Source: Streptomyces sp. NBC_00335
Lineage (GTDB): Bacteria > Actinomycetota > Actinomycetes > Streptomycetales > Streptomycetaceae
Length of the DNA stretch: 64,000 nt
Direction of reading: 5' to 3'
Assembly (NCBI RefSeq): GCF_036127095.1
Contig: NZ_CP108006.1
Coordinates: 2,480,001-2,544,000 of the forward strand
The notes beneath the pieces are model-generated. The model searched no databases, had not been told where the DNA came from, and saw nothing but the letters and a program-made list of their open reading frames with translations. The translations under genes and the position numbers were made by a program. Positions within the stretch are counted from its first letter, which is position 1; the number at the start of each line of letters is the position of its first letter. Positions 33,653 through 42,737 of the stretch are shown here, piece by piece.

Positions 33653-35683
33653 GTGACACCTATCAGCCGCAGAGGATTCGTGGGGATCGGCGCCGGGCTG
33701 ATGGCAGGGGCGACCCTGCCCGCGATCGCGCCGACCTCGGCGGCCGCGGCCACCGCGTCGGGCACGATCACCGACGTGAAGCACGTGGTGATCCTGATGC
33801 AGGAGAACCGCAGCTTCGACCACTACTTCGGCAGGCTGAAGGGTGTCCGCGGTTTCGGTGACCGCGCGGCCGGCAACATCCCGGGCGGCTGGGGCATGTT
33901 CAACCAGCCGAACTGGGGCGGCCGCCAGTACCCGTGGAAGCTCAGCTCCACCCCGCCGGCGGGCGGGGTCGACGGCGAGACCCTCGCCCAGTGCAACGGC
34001 GACCTCCCGCACAGCTGGACCTCGCAGCACGCGGCCTGGAACAAGGGCCGCATGGACAACTTCGTCACCGGCGTCGGCAACACCCGCACCCTGGGGTACC
34101 TCGACCGCGGCGACATACCGTTCCACTACGGCCTCGCCGACAACTACACCATCTGCGACGCCTACTTCTGCTCCACCCTGAGCGCGACCGGCCCCAACCG
34201 CACCTTCCTGTGGAGCGGCAAGATCGACGCCTCCAGCAAGGACGGCGGCGACGAGTCCGGGCTGACCTGGGAGACGTACGCGGAGGCCCTGCAGCGCGCC
34301 GGGATGAGCTGGAAGGTGTACCAGAACGCCCAGGACAACTACGGGGACAACGGGCTCGCCTACTTCAAGAAGTTCACGGACGCCGCCCCCGGCAACCCGC
34401 TGTGGGACCGCGGCATGGGCTCCGTCCCCAAGGTCACCGGCTCCACCCCCGACGACATCGCCGCCGCCATCCGCGCGGACGTCGTCGCCGGCACCCTCCC
34501 CCAGGTCTCCTGGGTCGTGGCGAACGAGGCCTTCTCCGAGCACCCGTACGCCCCGCCCGGCGACGGCGCGCACTTCGTGGACCTGGTCTACCGCGCGCTC
34601 TCGGCGAACCCGGAGGTCTTCGACTCCACCGTCCTCTTCCTCAACTACGACGAGAACGACGGCTTCTTCGACCACGTCCCGCCGCCGGTCGCCCCGCCCG
34701 GCACCGCCGGCGAGTACCTCGACGGCGTCCCGATCGGTCTCGGCTTCCGCGTCCCGATGATCGTGATGTCCCCGTGGACCCGCGGCGGCTGGGTGAGCTC
34801 CGAGGTCTTCGACCACACCTCCGTGCTGCGCTTCATGGAGAAGTGGACGGCCGCGCTGGGCACCCCCGCGAACTGTCCGAACATCAGCGCGTGGCGCCGC
34901 AAGGTCACCGGCGACCTGACGGGCGTCTTCGACTTCGCGCACCCGGTCTACGGGGTTCCCGCGGGTCTGCCCTCCACGGCCAAGGTCATCGGCCAGTCGA
35001 CCTGCGGCCCGCTCCCCAACCCGGTTCCGCAGGACAACGCGCAGCCGGCCCAGGAGGCGGGGACGCGGCCCGCCCGGGCCCTTCCATACCAGGTCAACGG
35101 GAACCTGGACCGCTTCGAGTTCGGGTCGGGCGGCAAGATCCTGGCCTGGTTCTCGATGACGAACGCGGGCGCCGAGGCGAAGCAGGCGGCCCACTTCTCG
35201 ATCCACCCGCACCAGCACCGGGACACAGCCGCCTGGCAGTACACGGTGGACGTCGGCGCCACGTCGACGGACTACTTCAACATCGGCACCGGCAGCGGCT
35301 CCGGCAAGTACGACATCTCGATGTACGGGCCGAACCGCTTCCTGCGGCGCTTCATCGGCGACGCGTCGAAGGCGGGCAAGTCGATCGAGGTCGCGTCCCG
35401 CTTCGCGGTGGAGCCGGGCACCGGCAAGACGGCGCTCTACCTCAAGATGACGAACGCCTCGGCCTCGCCGGTCACCTTCACGATCCGCGCGAACGCCTAC
35501 CGCACGGACGGCCCGTGGACGTACACCGTGCCGGCGAACTCCTCGCGCGAGGACTACTTCAACGCCGTCGCCTACAACAACGGCTGGTACGACCTCACGG
35601 TGCTCGCCGACTCCGACGGCACCTGGTCGCGCCGCTACACGGGCCACATCGAGACGGGCGCCCCGAGCATCAGCGGCAGCTAG
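33653..35683 (+). CDS. Phosphocholine-specific phospholipase C, Tat-exported
   Basis: A 676-residue secreted enzyme starting at GTG 33653, with GGAGG ten bases upstream. The N-terminal twin-arginine signal (SRRGFVGIGAGLMAG) ends in ASAAAA-like small residues near 35. The phosphoesterase domain spans about 42-430 (HVVILMQENRSFDHYFG near 44 with the metal-binding EN, NYDENDGFFDHVPPP near 330). Two beta-rich C-terminal repeats of the bacterial PLC type follow, near 485-570 and 585-670. It releases phosphocholine from phosphatidylcholine outside the cell. The stop codon TAG interlocks with that of the convergent acetyltransferase gene. Confidence 0.93.
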   Translation: MTPISRRGFVGIGAGLMAGATLPAIAPTSAAAATASGTITDVKHVVILMQENRSFDHYFGRLKGVRGFGDRAAGNIPGGWGMFNQPNWGGRQYPWKLSSTPPAGGVDGETLAQCNGDLPHSWTSQHAAWNKGRMDNFVTGVGNTRTLGYLDRGDIPFHYGLADNYTICDAYFCSTLSATGPNRTFLWSGKIDASSKDGGDESGLTWETYAEALQRAGMSWKVYQNAQDNYGDNGLAYFKKFTDAAPGNPLWDRGMGSVPKVTGSTPDDIAAAIRADVVAGTLPQVSWVVANEAFSEHPYAPPGDGAHFVDLVYRALSANPEVFDSTVLFLNYDENDGFFDHVPPPVAPPGTAGEYLDGVPIGLGFRVPMIVMSPWTRGGWVSSEVFDHTSVLRFMEKWTAALGTPANCPNISAWRRKVTGDLTGVFDFAHPVYGVPAGLPSTAKVIGQSTCGPLPNPVPQDNAQPAQEAGTRPARALPYQVNGNLDRFEFGSGGKILAWFSMTNAGAEAKQAAHFSIHPHQHRDTAAWQYTVDVGATSTDYFNIGTGSGSGKYDISMYGPNRFLRRFIGDASKAGKSIEVASRFAVEPGTGKTALYLKMTNASASPVTFTIRANAYRTDGPWTYTVPANSSREDYFNAVAYNNGWYDLTVLADSDGTWSRRYTGHIETGAPSISGS

Positions 35684-36225
35684 AGCACATCGCCCTCGCG
35701 CCAGTCGAAGGACAGCGGCCCGGCGGTGGGATCGAGCAGCACCCCACCGCCGGGCGGCGTCCACACGTACGTCGACCCCTCCTCCTCGGGCAGCCGCTCG
35801 GGCCCGCGCGGCCCGAGCACCCCGATCTCCCCGCCCCACACCCGCCAGCCGCGGCCCGCGTACAGCCGGGCCCCGTCGGCGGAGGCGCTGAGCGCCCCGA
35901 GCACGTAGGCCCGCTCGACGACCCCCTCGACCGCCTCCATCACCACGCCGCCGAGCCCGCGCCGGCGCCGGTCGGCCCGTACGGCCACGGCCTCGACGTA
36001 GCCGGTGCGCAGCGCCCGCCCCCGGTGCAGCACCCGCCGCTGCACGACGCTCCCGTGCGCCACGAGCTCCCCGCCCTGGTGCACCAGCACGTGCATCCCG
36101 CCCAGCGCGTGCTCGAAGTCCTCGTCCCCGAAGTCCCCCTCGAAGGCCCCGCCGAGCAGCTCCCGCACCCGCCGCAGCTCCCCCTCGGCCAGCTGCGCGG
36201 TGTGGCGCAGCGATACCTCGTTCAC
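35680..36225 (-). CDS. Aminoglycoside 2'-N-acetyltransferase family protein, AAC(2')-I type
   Basis: A 181-residue GNAT enzyme starting at GTG 36225, which overlaps the upstream stop codon (GTGA). Length and sequence landmarks match AAC(2')-Ic of mycobacteria: GAFEGDFGDEDFEHALGGMH near residue 28, VQRRVLHRGRALRTGYVEAV near 60, acetyl-CoA loop RADRRRRGLGG near 85, YVLGALSASADGARLYAGRGW, and a final FDWREGDV. These enzymes acetylate the 2'-amine of aminoglycosides such as gentamicin or tobramycin, and the chromosomal copies may have another native substrate. No aminoglycoside biosynthesis genes are nearby. Confidence 0.9.
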   Translation of the reverse strand: MNEVSLRHTAQLAEGELRRVRELLGGAFEGDFGDEDFEHALGGMHVLVHQGGELVAHGSVVQRRVLHRGRALRTGYVEAVAVRADRRRRGLGGVVMEAVEGVVERAYVLGALSASADGARLYAGRGWRVWGGEIGVLGPRGPERLPEEEGSTYVWTPPGGGVLLDPTAGPLSFDWREGDVL

Positions 36226-36785
36226 GCCTGCCCCTCCAGCCATCCGGTGTACCAGGTACGGAAGTCGGGGCTCTCCGGCGTACGGCTGCCGAAGTCCTGG
36301 TCCAGGAACCAGACCTCGCCGGTCAGCGGTCCGTTGACGACGAGCCGGGAGTACATGCCGCAGCCGTGGTCGGCGAGCACCAGCGTGCCCAGCGTCAGGC
36401 CTTCGTCCGGGTCGTACCTCAGTCCCTCGTCGAACGGCCGGGGCTCCCTCATGGGGCAGGGGGCGGCCAGCCGGCCCGGCCTCCGGTCGTCCGCCCACTC
36501 CCCCTCGGCGGCCCCGTCCTCGTCAGTGGACGGGTGCGGGGTCACGAGCGGCATCAGTCCGTACGCGGGACCGGCGGGACCGTCACCCACGCGGGCGACG
36601 AAGGAGCGGTACTCCGGGGGCAGCCGGCATCCGTGCTCCTCCTCGAAGGCACGGATCTCGGCCTCGGGAAGCGGCGGAGCCAGCTCGTACCGGTGATTGC
36701 GGGCGCCGTGGCGCAGGGCCCCCGGGTCCTGCGCAGCCATCTGCCGCAGCCTCGTCCGTACGGCTCGCGCGTCCCATTCGCCCAT
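36222..36785 (-). CDS. SMI1/KNR4 family protein
   Basis: A 187-residue protein (MGEWDARAVRTRLRQMAAQD). The SMI1/KNR4 (SUKH-like) fold is visible: PLPEAEIRAFEEEHGCRLPPEYRSF near residue 45, RVGDGPAGPAYGLMPL, and VLADHGCGMYSRLVVNGPLTGEVWFLDQDFG near 140. SUKH proteins are often immunity proteins against secreted toxins, but many stand-alone copies exist. No toxin gene is adjacent. Its stop overlaps the start of the AAC(2')-type gene, so the two are translationally coupled. A TACGGT box six bases before the ATG and no ribosome-binding site indicate a leaderless mRNA. Confidence 0.87.
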   Translation of the reverse strand: MGEWDARAVRTRLRQMAAQDPGALRHGARNHRYELAPPLPEAEIRAFEEEHGCRLPPEYRSFVARVGDGPAGPAYGLMPLVTPHPSTDEDGAAEGEWADDRRPGRLAAPCPMREPRPFDEGLRYDPDEGLTLGTLVLADHGCGMYSRLVVNGPLTGEVWFLDQDFGSRTPESPDFRTWYTGWLEGQA

Positions 36786-36791
36786 GGCGCG

Positions 36792-36797
36792 ACCGTA
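36792..36797 (-). promoter_or_regulatory. -10 box of leaderless SMI1/KNR4-acetyltransferase operon
   Basis: TACGGT on the minus strand ends six bases before the ATG at 36785; there is no Shine-Dalgarno sequence. Confidence 0.5.
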
Positions 36798-36824
36798 GCA
36801 AGCGCCGTCCCCCCACCGCTCGTA

Positions 36825-36837
36825 TCCGCTATGCGGA
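36825..36837. promoter_or_regulatory. IclR-like inverted repeat between SMI1 gene and nitroreductase
   Basis: TCCGC-TAT-GCGGA is a perfect 5-3-5 palindrome of the kind bound by IclR-family regulators (TTCCGCNNNGCGGAA-like). It lies midway between the two divergent starts. No IclR gene is in the window. Confidence 0.45.
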
Positions 36838-36903
36838 CATGAAATATCGCCCACCGGCCGGATTGGGCCGACGCGGCTCTGGCGGTCTGGACCATTGGCT
36901 CGG

Positions 36904-36909
36904 CAGACT
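36904..36909 (+). promoter_or_regulatory. -10 box of leaderless nitroreductase gene
   Basis: CAGACT ends seven bases before the ATG at 36917. No ribosome-binding site is present. Confidence 0.42.
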
Positions 36910-36916
36910 CGGCCCC

Positions 36917-37618
36917 ATGTCTCCCGATACCCAGCAGTGGACCCCGATCCACGGCCAGCCGTACCGTCCCGCGCCCTACCGCCCCGAGCGGATGCCGAGC
37001 GGGGAATCCCTCGCGCGGGCCGCCGAGTTGCGGACGCGGATGGACGAGCGCAGGACCGTACGCCACTTCTCCCCCGACCCGGTGCCCGAGCAGGTGGTCC
37101 GGGACGCCATCGCGTGCGCCGCGACCGCGCCCTCGGGGGCGCACCAGCAGCCGTGGACCTTCGTCCTGGTCAAGGACCCCGCCGTACGGGAGCAGATCCG
37201 CGCGGCCGCCGAACAGGAGGAGCAGCTGTCCTACGACGGCCGGCTCGGCGACGAGTGGCTGGCGGCCCTGCGCCCGATCGGCACGGACGCCGTGAAGACC
37301 CACCTCACCGACGCCCCGGCCCTGATCGTGGTCTTCCAGCAGCGCTACTGGCTCGGCGAGGACGGCACGAAGCACAAGCACTACTACGTCGACGAGTCGG
37401 TCGGCATCGCGGTCGGCATGCTCCTGTCGGCCCTCCACCTCTCCGGCCTGGCCGCCCTGATCCACACCCCGAGCCCGATGCGCTTCCTCTCCCACGTCCT
37501 GAACCGCCCCGAGAACGAGAAGGCCTTCGCGGTCATCCCGGTCGGCTACCCGTCGGACGACTGCGAGGTCCCGGACCTGATCCGCAAGTCCCTGGACCAG
37601 GTCATCGTCGAGGTCTAG
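36917..37618 (+). CDS. Nitroreductase family flavoprotein
   Basis: A 233-residue FMN-dependent nitroreductase-fold protein (MSPDTQQWTPIHGQP). The FMN phosphate site R-R-T-V-R-H-F is near residue 44, followed by CAATAPSGAHQQPWTFVLV near 70 and ESVGIAVGMLLSALHLSGLAAL near 160. The arrangement is close to the iodotyrosine deiodinase/BluB-like branch rather than classic NfsB. The substrate is unknown. The first ATG with family similarity follows a -10-like box directly. Confidence 0.9.
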   Translation: MSPDTQQWTPIHGQPYRPAPYRPERMPSGESLARAAELRTRMDERRTVRHFSPDPVPEQVVRDAIACAATAPSGAHQQPWTFVLVKDPAVREQIRAAAEQEEQLSYDGRLGDEWLAALRPIGTDAVKTHLTDAPALIVVFQQRYWLGEDGTKHKHYYVDESVGIAVGMLLSALHLSGLAALIHTPSPMRFLSHVLNRPENEKAFAVIPVGYPSDDCEVPDLIRKSLDQVIVEV

Positions 37619-37636
37619 GCGGACCGCCGGACATGA

Positions 37637-37682
37637 AACCGCCCCCGCTCCGGACTTGGGGGTACCGGAACGGGGGCGGGGT
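37637..37682. terminator. Terminator between nitroreductase and pruA
   Basis: AACCGCCCCCG-C-TCCGG pairs with CCGGA-A-CGGGGGCGGGGTT around a loop of about 11 nt, between converging genes. Confidence 0.85.
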
Positions 37683-37697
37683 TCAGCGGGGCTGGGA

Positions 37698-39329
37698 TCA
37701 GCCCATGTGGGGGTAGCCGTAGTCGGTCGGGGCCACCAGGGTCTCCTTGATGGAGCGGGTCGAGGTCCAGCGCATCAGGTTCGAGGCCGCGCCGGCCTTG
37801 TCGTTGGTGCCCGAGGCGCGGCCGCCGCCGAAGGGCTGCTGGCCGACGACAGCGCCGGTCGACTTGTCGTTGATGTAGAAGTTGCCCGCGGCGAAGCGGA
37901 GCTTCTCCATCGCGTCGGCCGCCGCGTAGCGGTCCTGCGCGATGACGGCGCCGGTCAGGGCGTACGCCGAGACGGACTCCATCTGGGCGAGCATCGCGTC
38001 GAAGTCGGCGTCCTCGTAGACGTGAATCGCCAGGATCGGGCCGAAGTACTCGGTCGTGAAGACCTCGTTCTCCGGGTCCGTGCACGCGATGACGGTCGGG
38101 CGGACGAAGTAGCCCTCCGAGTCGTCGTACGTGCCGCCCGCGACGATCTCGCAGGTCGGGTCCGCGATGGCGCGGTCGATCGCGGCCTTGTTCTTCGCGA
38201 AGGAGCGCTCGTCGATGACCGCGCCGATGAAGTTCGTCAGGTCGCGGACGTCACCCATGGTGATGCCGTCGACCTCGGCCGCGAAGGCCTCCTTGAAGCC
38301 GTCGTTCCAGATCGAGGCCGGGACGTAGGCGCGCGAGGACGCCGAGCACTTCTGGCCCTGGTACTCGAAGGAGCCGCGGGTCAGGGCGGTCTTCAGGATC
38401 GCGCGGTCCGCGGACGGGTGCGCGACGACGAAGTCCTTGCCGCCGGTCTCGCCGACCAGGCGCGGGTAGGACTTGTACGTCTCGATGTTGGTGCCGACGG
38501 TCTTCCACAGGTACTGGAAGGTCTTGGTCGAACCGGTGAAGTGGATGCCCGCGAGCTCGGGGTGGGTCAGCGCCACCTCGGAGACGGCGATGCCGTCGCC
38601 CGTCACGAGGTTGATGACGCCCTTCGGCAGGCCGGCCTCCTCCAGGAGCTCCATGAGGAGGACCGCGGAGTGGGTCTGCGTCGGGGACGGCTTCCACACG
38701 ACCACGTTGCCCATCAGGGCCGGGGCGGTGGGCAGGTTGCCCGCGATGGCCGTGAAGTTGAAGGGGGTGATCGCGTAGACGAAGCCTTCGAGCGGGCGGT
38801 GGTCGCTGCGGTTCCACACGCCGGCGGAGTTCGCGACCGGCTGCTCGGCCAGGATCTGGCGGGCGAAGTGGACGTTGAAGCGCCAGAAGTCGACGAGCTC
38901 GCACGGGGTGTCGATCTCGGCCTGCTGCGCGGTCTTCGACTGGCCCAGCATGGTGGAAGCGGCCAGCTTCTCGCGCCACGGGCCGGACAGCAGCTCGGCG
39001 GCGCGCAGGATGATCGCGGCGCGGTCGTCGAAGGACATCGCGCGCCAGGCCGGGGCGGCGGCCAGCGCGGTGTCGACGGCTTCCTGGGCGTCGGCCTGCG
39101 TGGCGTTCGCGTAGGTGCCGAGGACCGACTTGTGGTCGTGCGGCTGCACGACGTCGAAGCGCTCGCCGCCGCCCATCCGCTTGACGCCGTTGATCGTCAT
39201 CGGGAGTTCGATCGGGTTCTCGGACAGCTGCTTCAGCTGCGTTTCGAGACGCGCGCGCTCCGGGGTGCCGGGGGCGTACGAGTGGACCGGCTCGTTGACC
39301 GGCACGGGGACCTGGGTTACAGCGTCCAT
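37698..39329 (-). CDS. pruA: 1-pyrroline-5-carboxylate (glutamate-semialdehyde) dehydrogenase
   Basis: A 543-residue aldehyde dehydrogenase of the P5C type. Catalytic Cys is in YQGQKCSASSRAY near residue 322, and the general-base Glu is in LVGETGGKDFV near 288. The NAD region includes NFTAIAGNLPTAPALMGN and the adenine-binding FTGSTKTFQYLW. It oxidises glutamate-gamma-semialdehyde to glutamate. It is 33 nt downstream of putA, forming a proline-to-glutamate operon. Confidence 0.96.
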   Translation of the reverse strand: MDAVTQVPVPVNEPVHSYAPGTPERARLETQLKQLSENPIELPMTINGVKRMGGGERFDVVQPHDHKSVLGTYANATQADAQEAVDTALAAAPAWRAMSFDDRAAIILRAAELLSGPWREKLAASTMLGQSKTAQQAEIDTPCELVDFWRFNVHFARQILAEQPVANSAGVWNRSDHRPLEGFVYAITPFNFTAIAGNLPTAPALMGNVVVWKPSPTQTHSAVLLMELLEEAGLPKGVINLVTGDGIAVSEVALTHPELAGIHFTGSTKTFQYLWKTVGTNIETYKSYPRLVGETGGKDFVVAHPSADRAILKTALTRGSFEYQGQKCSASSRAYVPASIWNDGFKEAFAAEVDGITMGDVRDLTNFIGAVIDERSFAKNKAAIDRAIADPTCEIVAGGTYDDSEGYFVRPTVIACTDPENEVFTTEYFGPILAIHVYEDADFDAMLAQMESVSAYALTGAVIAQDRYAAADAMEKLRFAAGNFYINDKSTGAVVGQQPFGGGRASGTNDKAGAASNLMRWTSTRSIKETLVAPTDYGYPHMG

Positions 39330-39362
39330 GATGCGGGGTGCTCCTTGAGCTAGTGGGAGGGC

Positions 39363-40289
39363 CTAGTTCTTGGTGATCATCGAGCGGAGGAAGAAGAGCA
39401 GGTTGGCGGGCTTCTCCGCGAGGCGCCGCATGAAGTAGCCGTACCAGTCGGTGCCGTACGCCGTGTAGACGCGCATGCGGTGGCCCTCGGCGGCCAGCCG
39501 CAGGTGCTCCTCGCCGCGGATGCCGTACAGCATCTGGAACTCGTACTCGTCCAGCTTGCGGCCCGCCTTGCGGGCGAGCTCCTGGCCGATGGCGATCAGG
39601 CGCGGGTCGTGGGACCCGATCATCGGGTAGCCCTCGCCCTCCATCAGGATCTTCAGGATGCGGACGTACGCCTTGTCGATCTCGGCCTTGTCCTGGTACG
39701 CGACCTCGGCGGGCTCCTTGTAGGCGCCCTTCACGATGCGCACGCGGCTGCCGGCCGCGGCCAGGCGGCGGGCGTCGGCCTCGGTGCGGAACAGGTACGC
39801 CTGGATCACGCAGCCGGTCTGCGGGAAGGTGCGGCGCAGCTCCTCGTGGATGGCGAACATCGAGTCGAGGGTGGTGTGGTCCTCGGCGTCCAGGGTCACG
39901 GTGGTGCCGATGGCGGCGGCGGCCTCGACGACCGGGCGGACGTTGGCGAGGGCCAGCTCGTGGCCGCCTTCCAGCGCCTGGCCGAACATGGACAGCTTCA
40001 CCGACATCTCGACGGTCTCGCCGAGGCCCAGGTGCGCCAGCTGCTCGATGAGCTGGAGGTAGGCGTCACGCGCGGCGTGGGACTGCTCCACCGTGGTGAT
40101 GTCCTCGCCGACGACGTCGAGGGTCACCTCCAGGCCCTTGCCCGTCAGGTCCTCGACGATCGGGATGACCTGGTCGACCGTCTCACCGGGGATGAACCGG
40201 TTCACCACGGGCTTGGTCACCGGGGCGGCAGAGACGATTCGGCGCATCTTGTCGCTGCGCGAGGCGGCGAGGATCGCGGGACCCAGCAC
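39363..40289 (-). CDS. putA: Proline dehydrogenase (monofunctional)
   Basis: A 308-residue FAD-dependent proline dehydrogenase. The GTG at 40289 (V-L-G-P-A-I-L-A) has GGAGGT five bases upstream. Marks of the beta/alpha barrel are VTLDAEDHTTLDSMF near residue 140, RIVKGAYKEPAEVAY near 195, and the C-terminal WYGYFMRRLAEKPANL that binds proline and FAD. It oxidises proline to P5C, which pruA next in the operon converts to glutamate. Regulation by the divergent PucR-type protein is expected. Confidence 0.95.
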   Translation of the reverse strand: MLGPAILAASRSDKMRRIVSAAPVTKPVVNRFIPGETVDQVIPIVEDLTGKGLEVTLDVVGEDITTVEQSHAARDAYLQLIEQLAHLGLGETVEMSVKLSMFGQALEGGHELALANVRPVVEAAAAIGTTVTLDAEDHTTLDSMFAIHEELRRTFPQTGCVIQAYLFRTEADARRLAAAGSRVRIVKGAYKEPAEVAYQDKAEIDKAYVRILKILMEGEGYPMIGSHDPRLIAIGQELARKAGRKLDEYEFQMLYGIRGEEHLRLAAEGHRMRVYTAYGTDWYGYFMRRLAEKPANLLFFLRSMITKN

Positions 40290-40490
40290 GGGGTACCTCC
40301 AACGGGGGCGGACAGAAGGAGACATTCAGCCCGCGCCGGGACGACGGAGGCCATAAGGAAAACGCAAGTAAAACCACCGTGAAACCTAGGGATCTCCCCG
40401 ATCCTCTGCCATCGACAGCTGTCACGCATCCGTGGCCCGGATCTCATACATCTGTCTGAAGAGCGGCTTCGGGGGTGGGAGAATGTGCGA

Positions 40491-41762
40491 GTGAAAGGCG
40501 ATTACCAGGACCTGGTGGACGAGATTTCGGCGCTGCTCGGCGCTCCGGCGACGCTGGAGAACCGGGACTTCCGCCTCATCGCCTTCGGCGCGCACGACAG
40601 CGATGACGATCTGGTCATGGATCCGGTACGGACCCGCTCGATCCTGACCCGCCAGTCGACGGCGGCCGTCCGGGCCTGGTTCGAGGGCTTCGGCATCGCC
40701 CGCGCCACCGGCCCGGTCCGGATCCCGGCCGCCCCGGACGCGGGCGTCTTCCGGGGGCGGATCTGCCTGCCGGTGCGCCACCGCGGGATCGTCCAGGGCT
40801 ACGTATGGCTCCTCGACCAGGAGCCCGGCCCCGACGCGGAGTCCCTGGCCGCCGCCATGGAGGTGGCCCAGCGGATCGGGCTGCTGCTCGCGGAGGAGGC
40901 CCGGGCGGGGGCAGACCTGTCCCGGGAGTTCCTCGCCGTGCTCACCGCCGGGCGCGGCTGGCACCAGGACATGGCCGTGGCCGCGCTACGGGCGGCACTC
41001 GGCCCGGGCGCCGAAGGACCGCACGCCGCGGTCTGTGTGAGCCCGTGGTCCGGCGAGGCCCCGGCTTCGGTCCCGGGAGCGGCGGCCGTGTGCGTGGCGC
41101 CGGCGCGGGGGGCCGGCGAGCAGGAGCCCCGCCCGGGCGGCGGCGGGCCCGCGGGGCAGTCCCTCGCGGTGCTGATCAGGCTGCGCGGCGCGGACCCGCT
41201 GGCTCCGGCCCTCACGGCGATCTCCCGCCTGATGCCCCGCACGGCAGCCGGGGCAACCGCGGCGGCCGCGTCCGGCGGGGCGGCCGGAGCGGCCGGAGCG
41301 GCCGGGCCGCGCGGCGGCAAAGCAGCCACCCCCGGGGCCGCCACCGGAGTGACCGCCGGGGTGTCCGACCCCGTGCGGGCGCTCACCGAACTGCCCGCCG
41401 CCTGGCAGCAGGCCACCGCCGCCGCCCGGGCCGCCGCCGCCGGGCCGAGGCTCGGGCCGGTCGCGCAGTGGTCCGCGATCGGGCCGTACCGCATGCTGGC
41501 GTCCGTCGCCGAGGAGGCCCTGGACGACCCGGTGGCCCGCGCCCTGCGCGGCCCGGCCAATCCCGAACTGGCCCGGACCGCCGAGGTGTTCCTGGACTGC
41601 GCCGGCCAGGCGGGCCGCGCGGCGGCGGCCCTGGGGATCCACCGCCAGACCCTGTACTACCGGCTGTCCCGGGTGGAGCAGCTGACCGGCCTCGACCTGG
41701 ACGAGGGCGAGGACCGCCTGCTCCTGCACATGGCCCTCAAGGCCGCCCGCCTGCACGGCTGA
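40491..41762 (+). CDS. PucR-family transcriptional regulator (likely of put genes)
   Basis: A 423-residue CdaR/PucR-type regulator. The GTG at 40491 (V-K-G-D-Y-Q-D-L) has GGGAG nine bases upstream; the GTG at 40485 is too close to that site. The N-terminal half is a PAS/GAF-like sensor ([16 protein letters not shown], then [13 protein letters not shown]). The middle carries a low-complexity Ala/Gly/Pro segment (about residues 180-305). The C-terminal PucR helix-turn-helix is [29 protein letters not shown] near 370-400. Its position divergent from putA-pruA suggests it activates proline use. GACAGCTGTC at 40414-40423 is a possible site. Confidence 0.88.
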   Translation: MKGDYQDLVDEISALLGAPATLENRDFRLIAFGAHDSDDDLVMDPVRTRSILTRQSTAAVRAWFEGFGIARATGPVRIPAAPDAGVFRGRICLPVRHRGIVQGYVWLLDQEPGPDAESLAAAMEVAQRIGLLLAEEARAGADLSREFLAVLTAGRGWHQDMAVAALRAALGPGAEGPHAAVCVSPWSGEAPASVPGAAAVCVAPARGAGEQEPRPGGGGPAGQSLAVLIRLRGADPLAPALTAISRLMPRTAAGATAAAASGGAAGAAGAAGPRGGKAATPGAATGVTAGVSDPVRALTELPAAWQQATAAARAAAAGPRLGPVAQWSAIGPYRMLASVAEEALDDPVARALRGPANPELARTAEVFLDCAGQAGRAAAALGIHRQTLYYRLSRVEQLTGLDLDEGEDRLLLHMALKAARLHG

Positions 41763-41796
41763 CCGGGCCCCCGGCGGCGGGCCCCCTCAGCCCCCC

Positions 41797-42669
41797 TCAG
41801 CCCCCCGAGTACCCCAGCGCACGACCCGACACCGCGTCGATCAGGACCCGGTTCCCGAGCGGCCGGGTCAGCGTCACGGGGACCGTGGCCTTCAGCAGGA
41901 TCGCCGGACACGCCGCGCCCTTCGGATGCTTCTCGGAGGGCAGGATGCGGGCGCCGAGGACCACCGTGTCGGCGCCTTCCAGGACTTCGACGGCGACTCC
42001 GCCGTCGCAGGCCCCGTGTCCGGATTCCACGGTGAAGGCGGCGCCGGTGGGGTCCACCACTCCGTGGCCGAACACCTCGGCGACGCCCCCGTCGAAGGGC
42101 TGCCGGGGTTCGATCGGCGGCCCGGGGGGCTCCGCGTTCGCCAGGGCGACCCGGGCGAGCGGTTCGGTGTACCCCTCCAGCTCGAAGAACCACACCGGGA
42201 CGAGGGCGGGCCCCCGGCTGGTGTTCAGGGTCAGCTCGCCGGAGCGGGCGCCCGTGACGGTCAGAGGGCGTTCACGGGTGGGCGCCCGGCCGGTGAGCGC
42301 CTCGTACGTCGCGGTCGCGCTCAGCGTCGTGACGTCGAGGCCCGTGCCGTCGGACCAGCGGATCCGGACGGACTGCCCGGGCCGCGCGGGCAGTTCGCCG
42401 CGCAGGGCGAAGTTGCGCTCCGCGTAGGCGGTCTTGTCGTACCCGTCGCGGAAGGCGCCGGACGGCAGCCGCACGGGGTCCTCCAACAGGTGGAACCCCT
42501 CGCGCCACTCCTTCAGCGCCGCCGAACCCTCCCAGGCCCGCGCCACCTCCGCCATCCGCGTACGGAGGCCGGGCGCGCCGCCCCGCGCTCCGCCCGCGCT
42601 CCCGCAGCCGGCCACCGCCACCGCCACCGCAAGGAAGAACACCACCGCCGCGCTCACCGTACGTCTCAC
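41797..42669 (-). CDS. Putative lipoprotein, function unknown
   Basis: A 290-residue lipoprotein. The GTG at 42669 (V-R-R-T-V-S-A-A-V-V-F-F-L) has GGAGG seven bases upstream. The lipobox is AVAGC near residue 21. The mature region has EWREGFHLLEDPVRLPSG, several beta strands, and two Cys residues (GHGACDGG and GAACPAI) that could form a disulfide. No named family is recognised. It lies 68 nt downstream of tetR on the same strand and may be read through from it. Confidence 0.75.
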   Translation of the reverse strand: MRRTVSAAVVFFLAVAVAVAGCGSAGGARGGAPGLRTRMAEVARAWEGSAALKEWREGFHLLEDPVRLPSGAFRDGYDKTAYAERNFALRGELPARPGQSVRIRWSDGTGLDVTTLSATATYEALTGRAPTRERPLTVTGARSGELTLNTSRGPALVPVWFFELEGYTEPLARVALANAEPPGPPIEPRQPFDGGVAEVFGHGVVDPTGAAFTVESGHGACDGGVAVEVLEGADTVVLGARILPSEKHPKGAACPAILLKATVPVTLTRPLGNRVLIDAVSGRALGYSGG

Positions 42670-42737
42670 AACTCCCCCTCCACCCGGTCTGGTTCGGGAG
42701 TGGGACGGGGCCGGCGCGGCGGCGGTTCCGACTCCGC

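Noticed and set aside
35680..36225. AAC(2')-like gene as part of an antibiotic biosynthesis or acquired resistance cluster
   Set aside because: Neighbours are ordinary chromosomal genes and there are no biosynthetic, transposase or integron signals.
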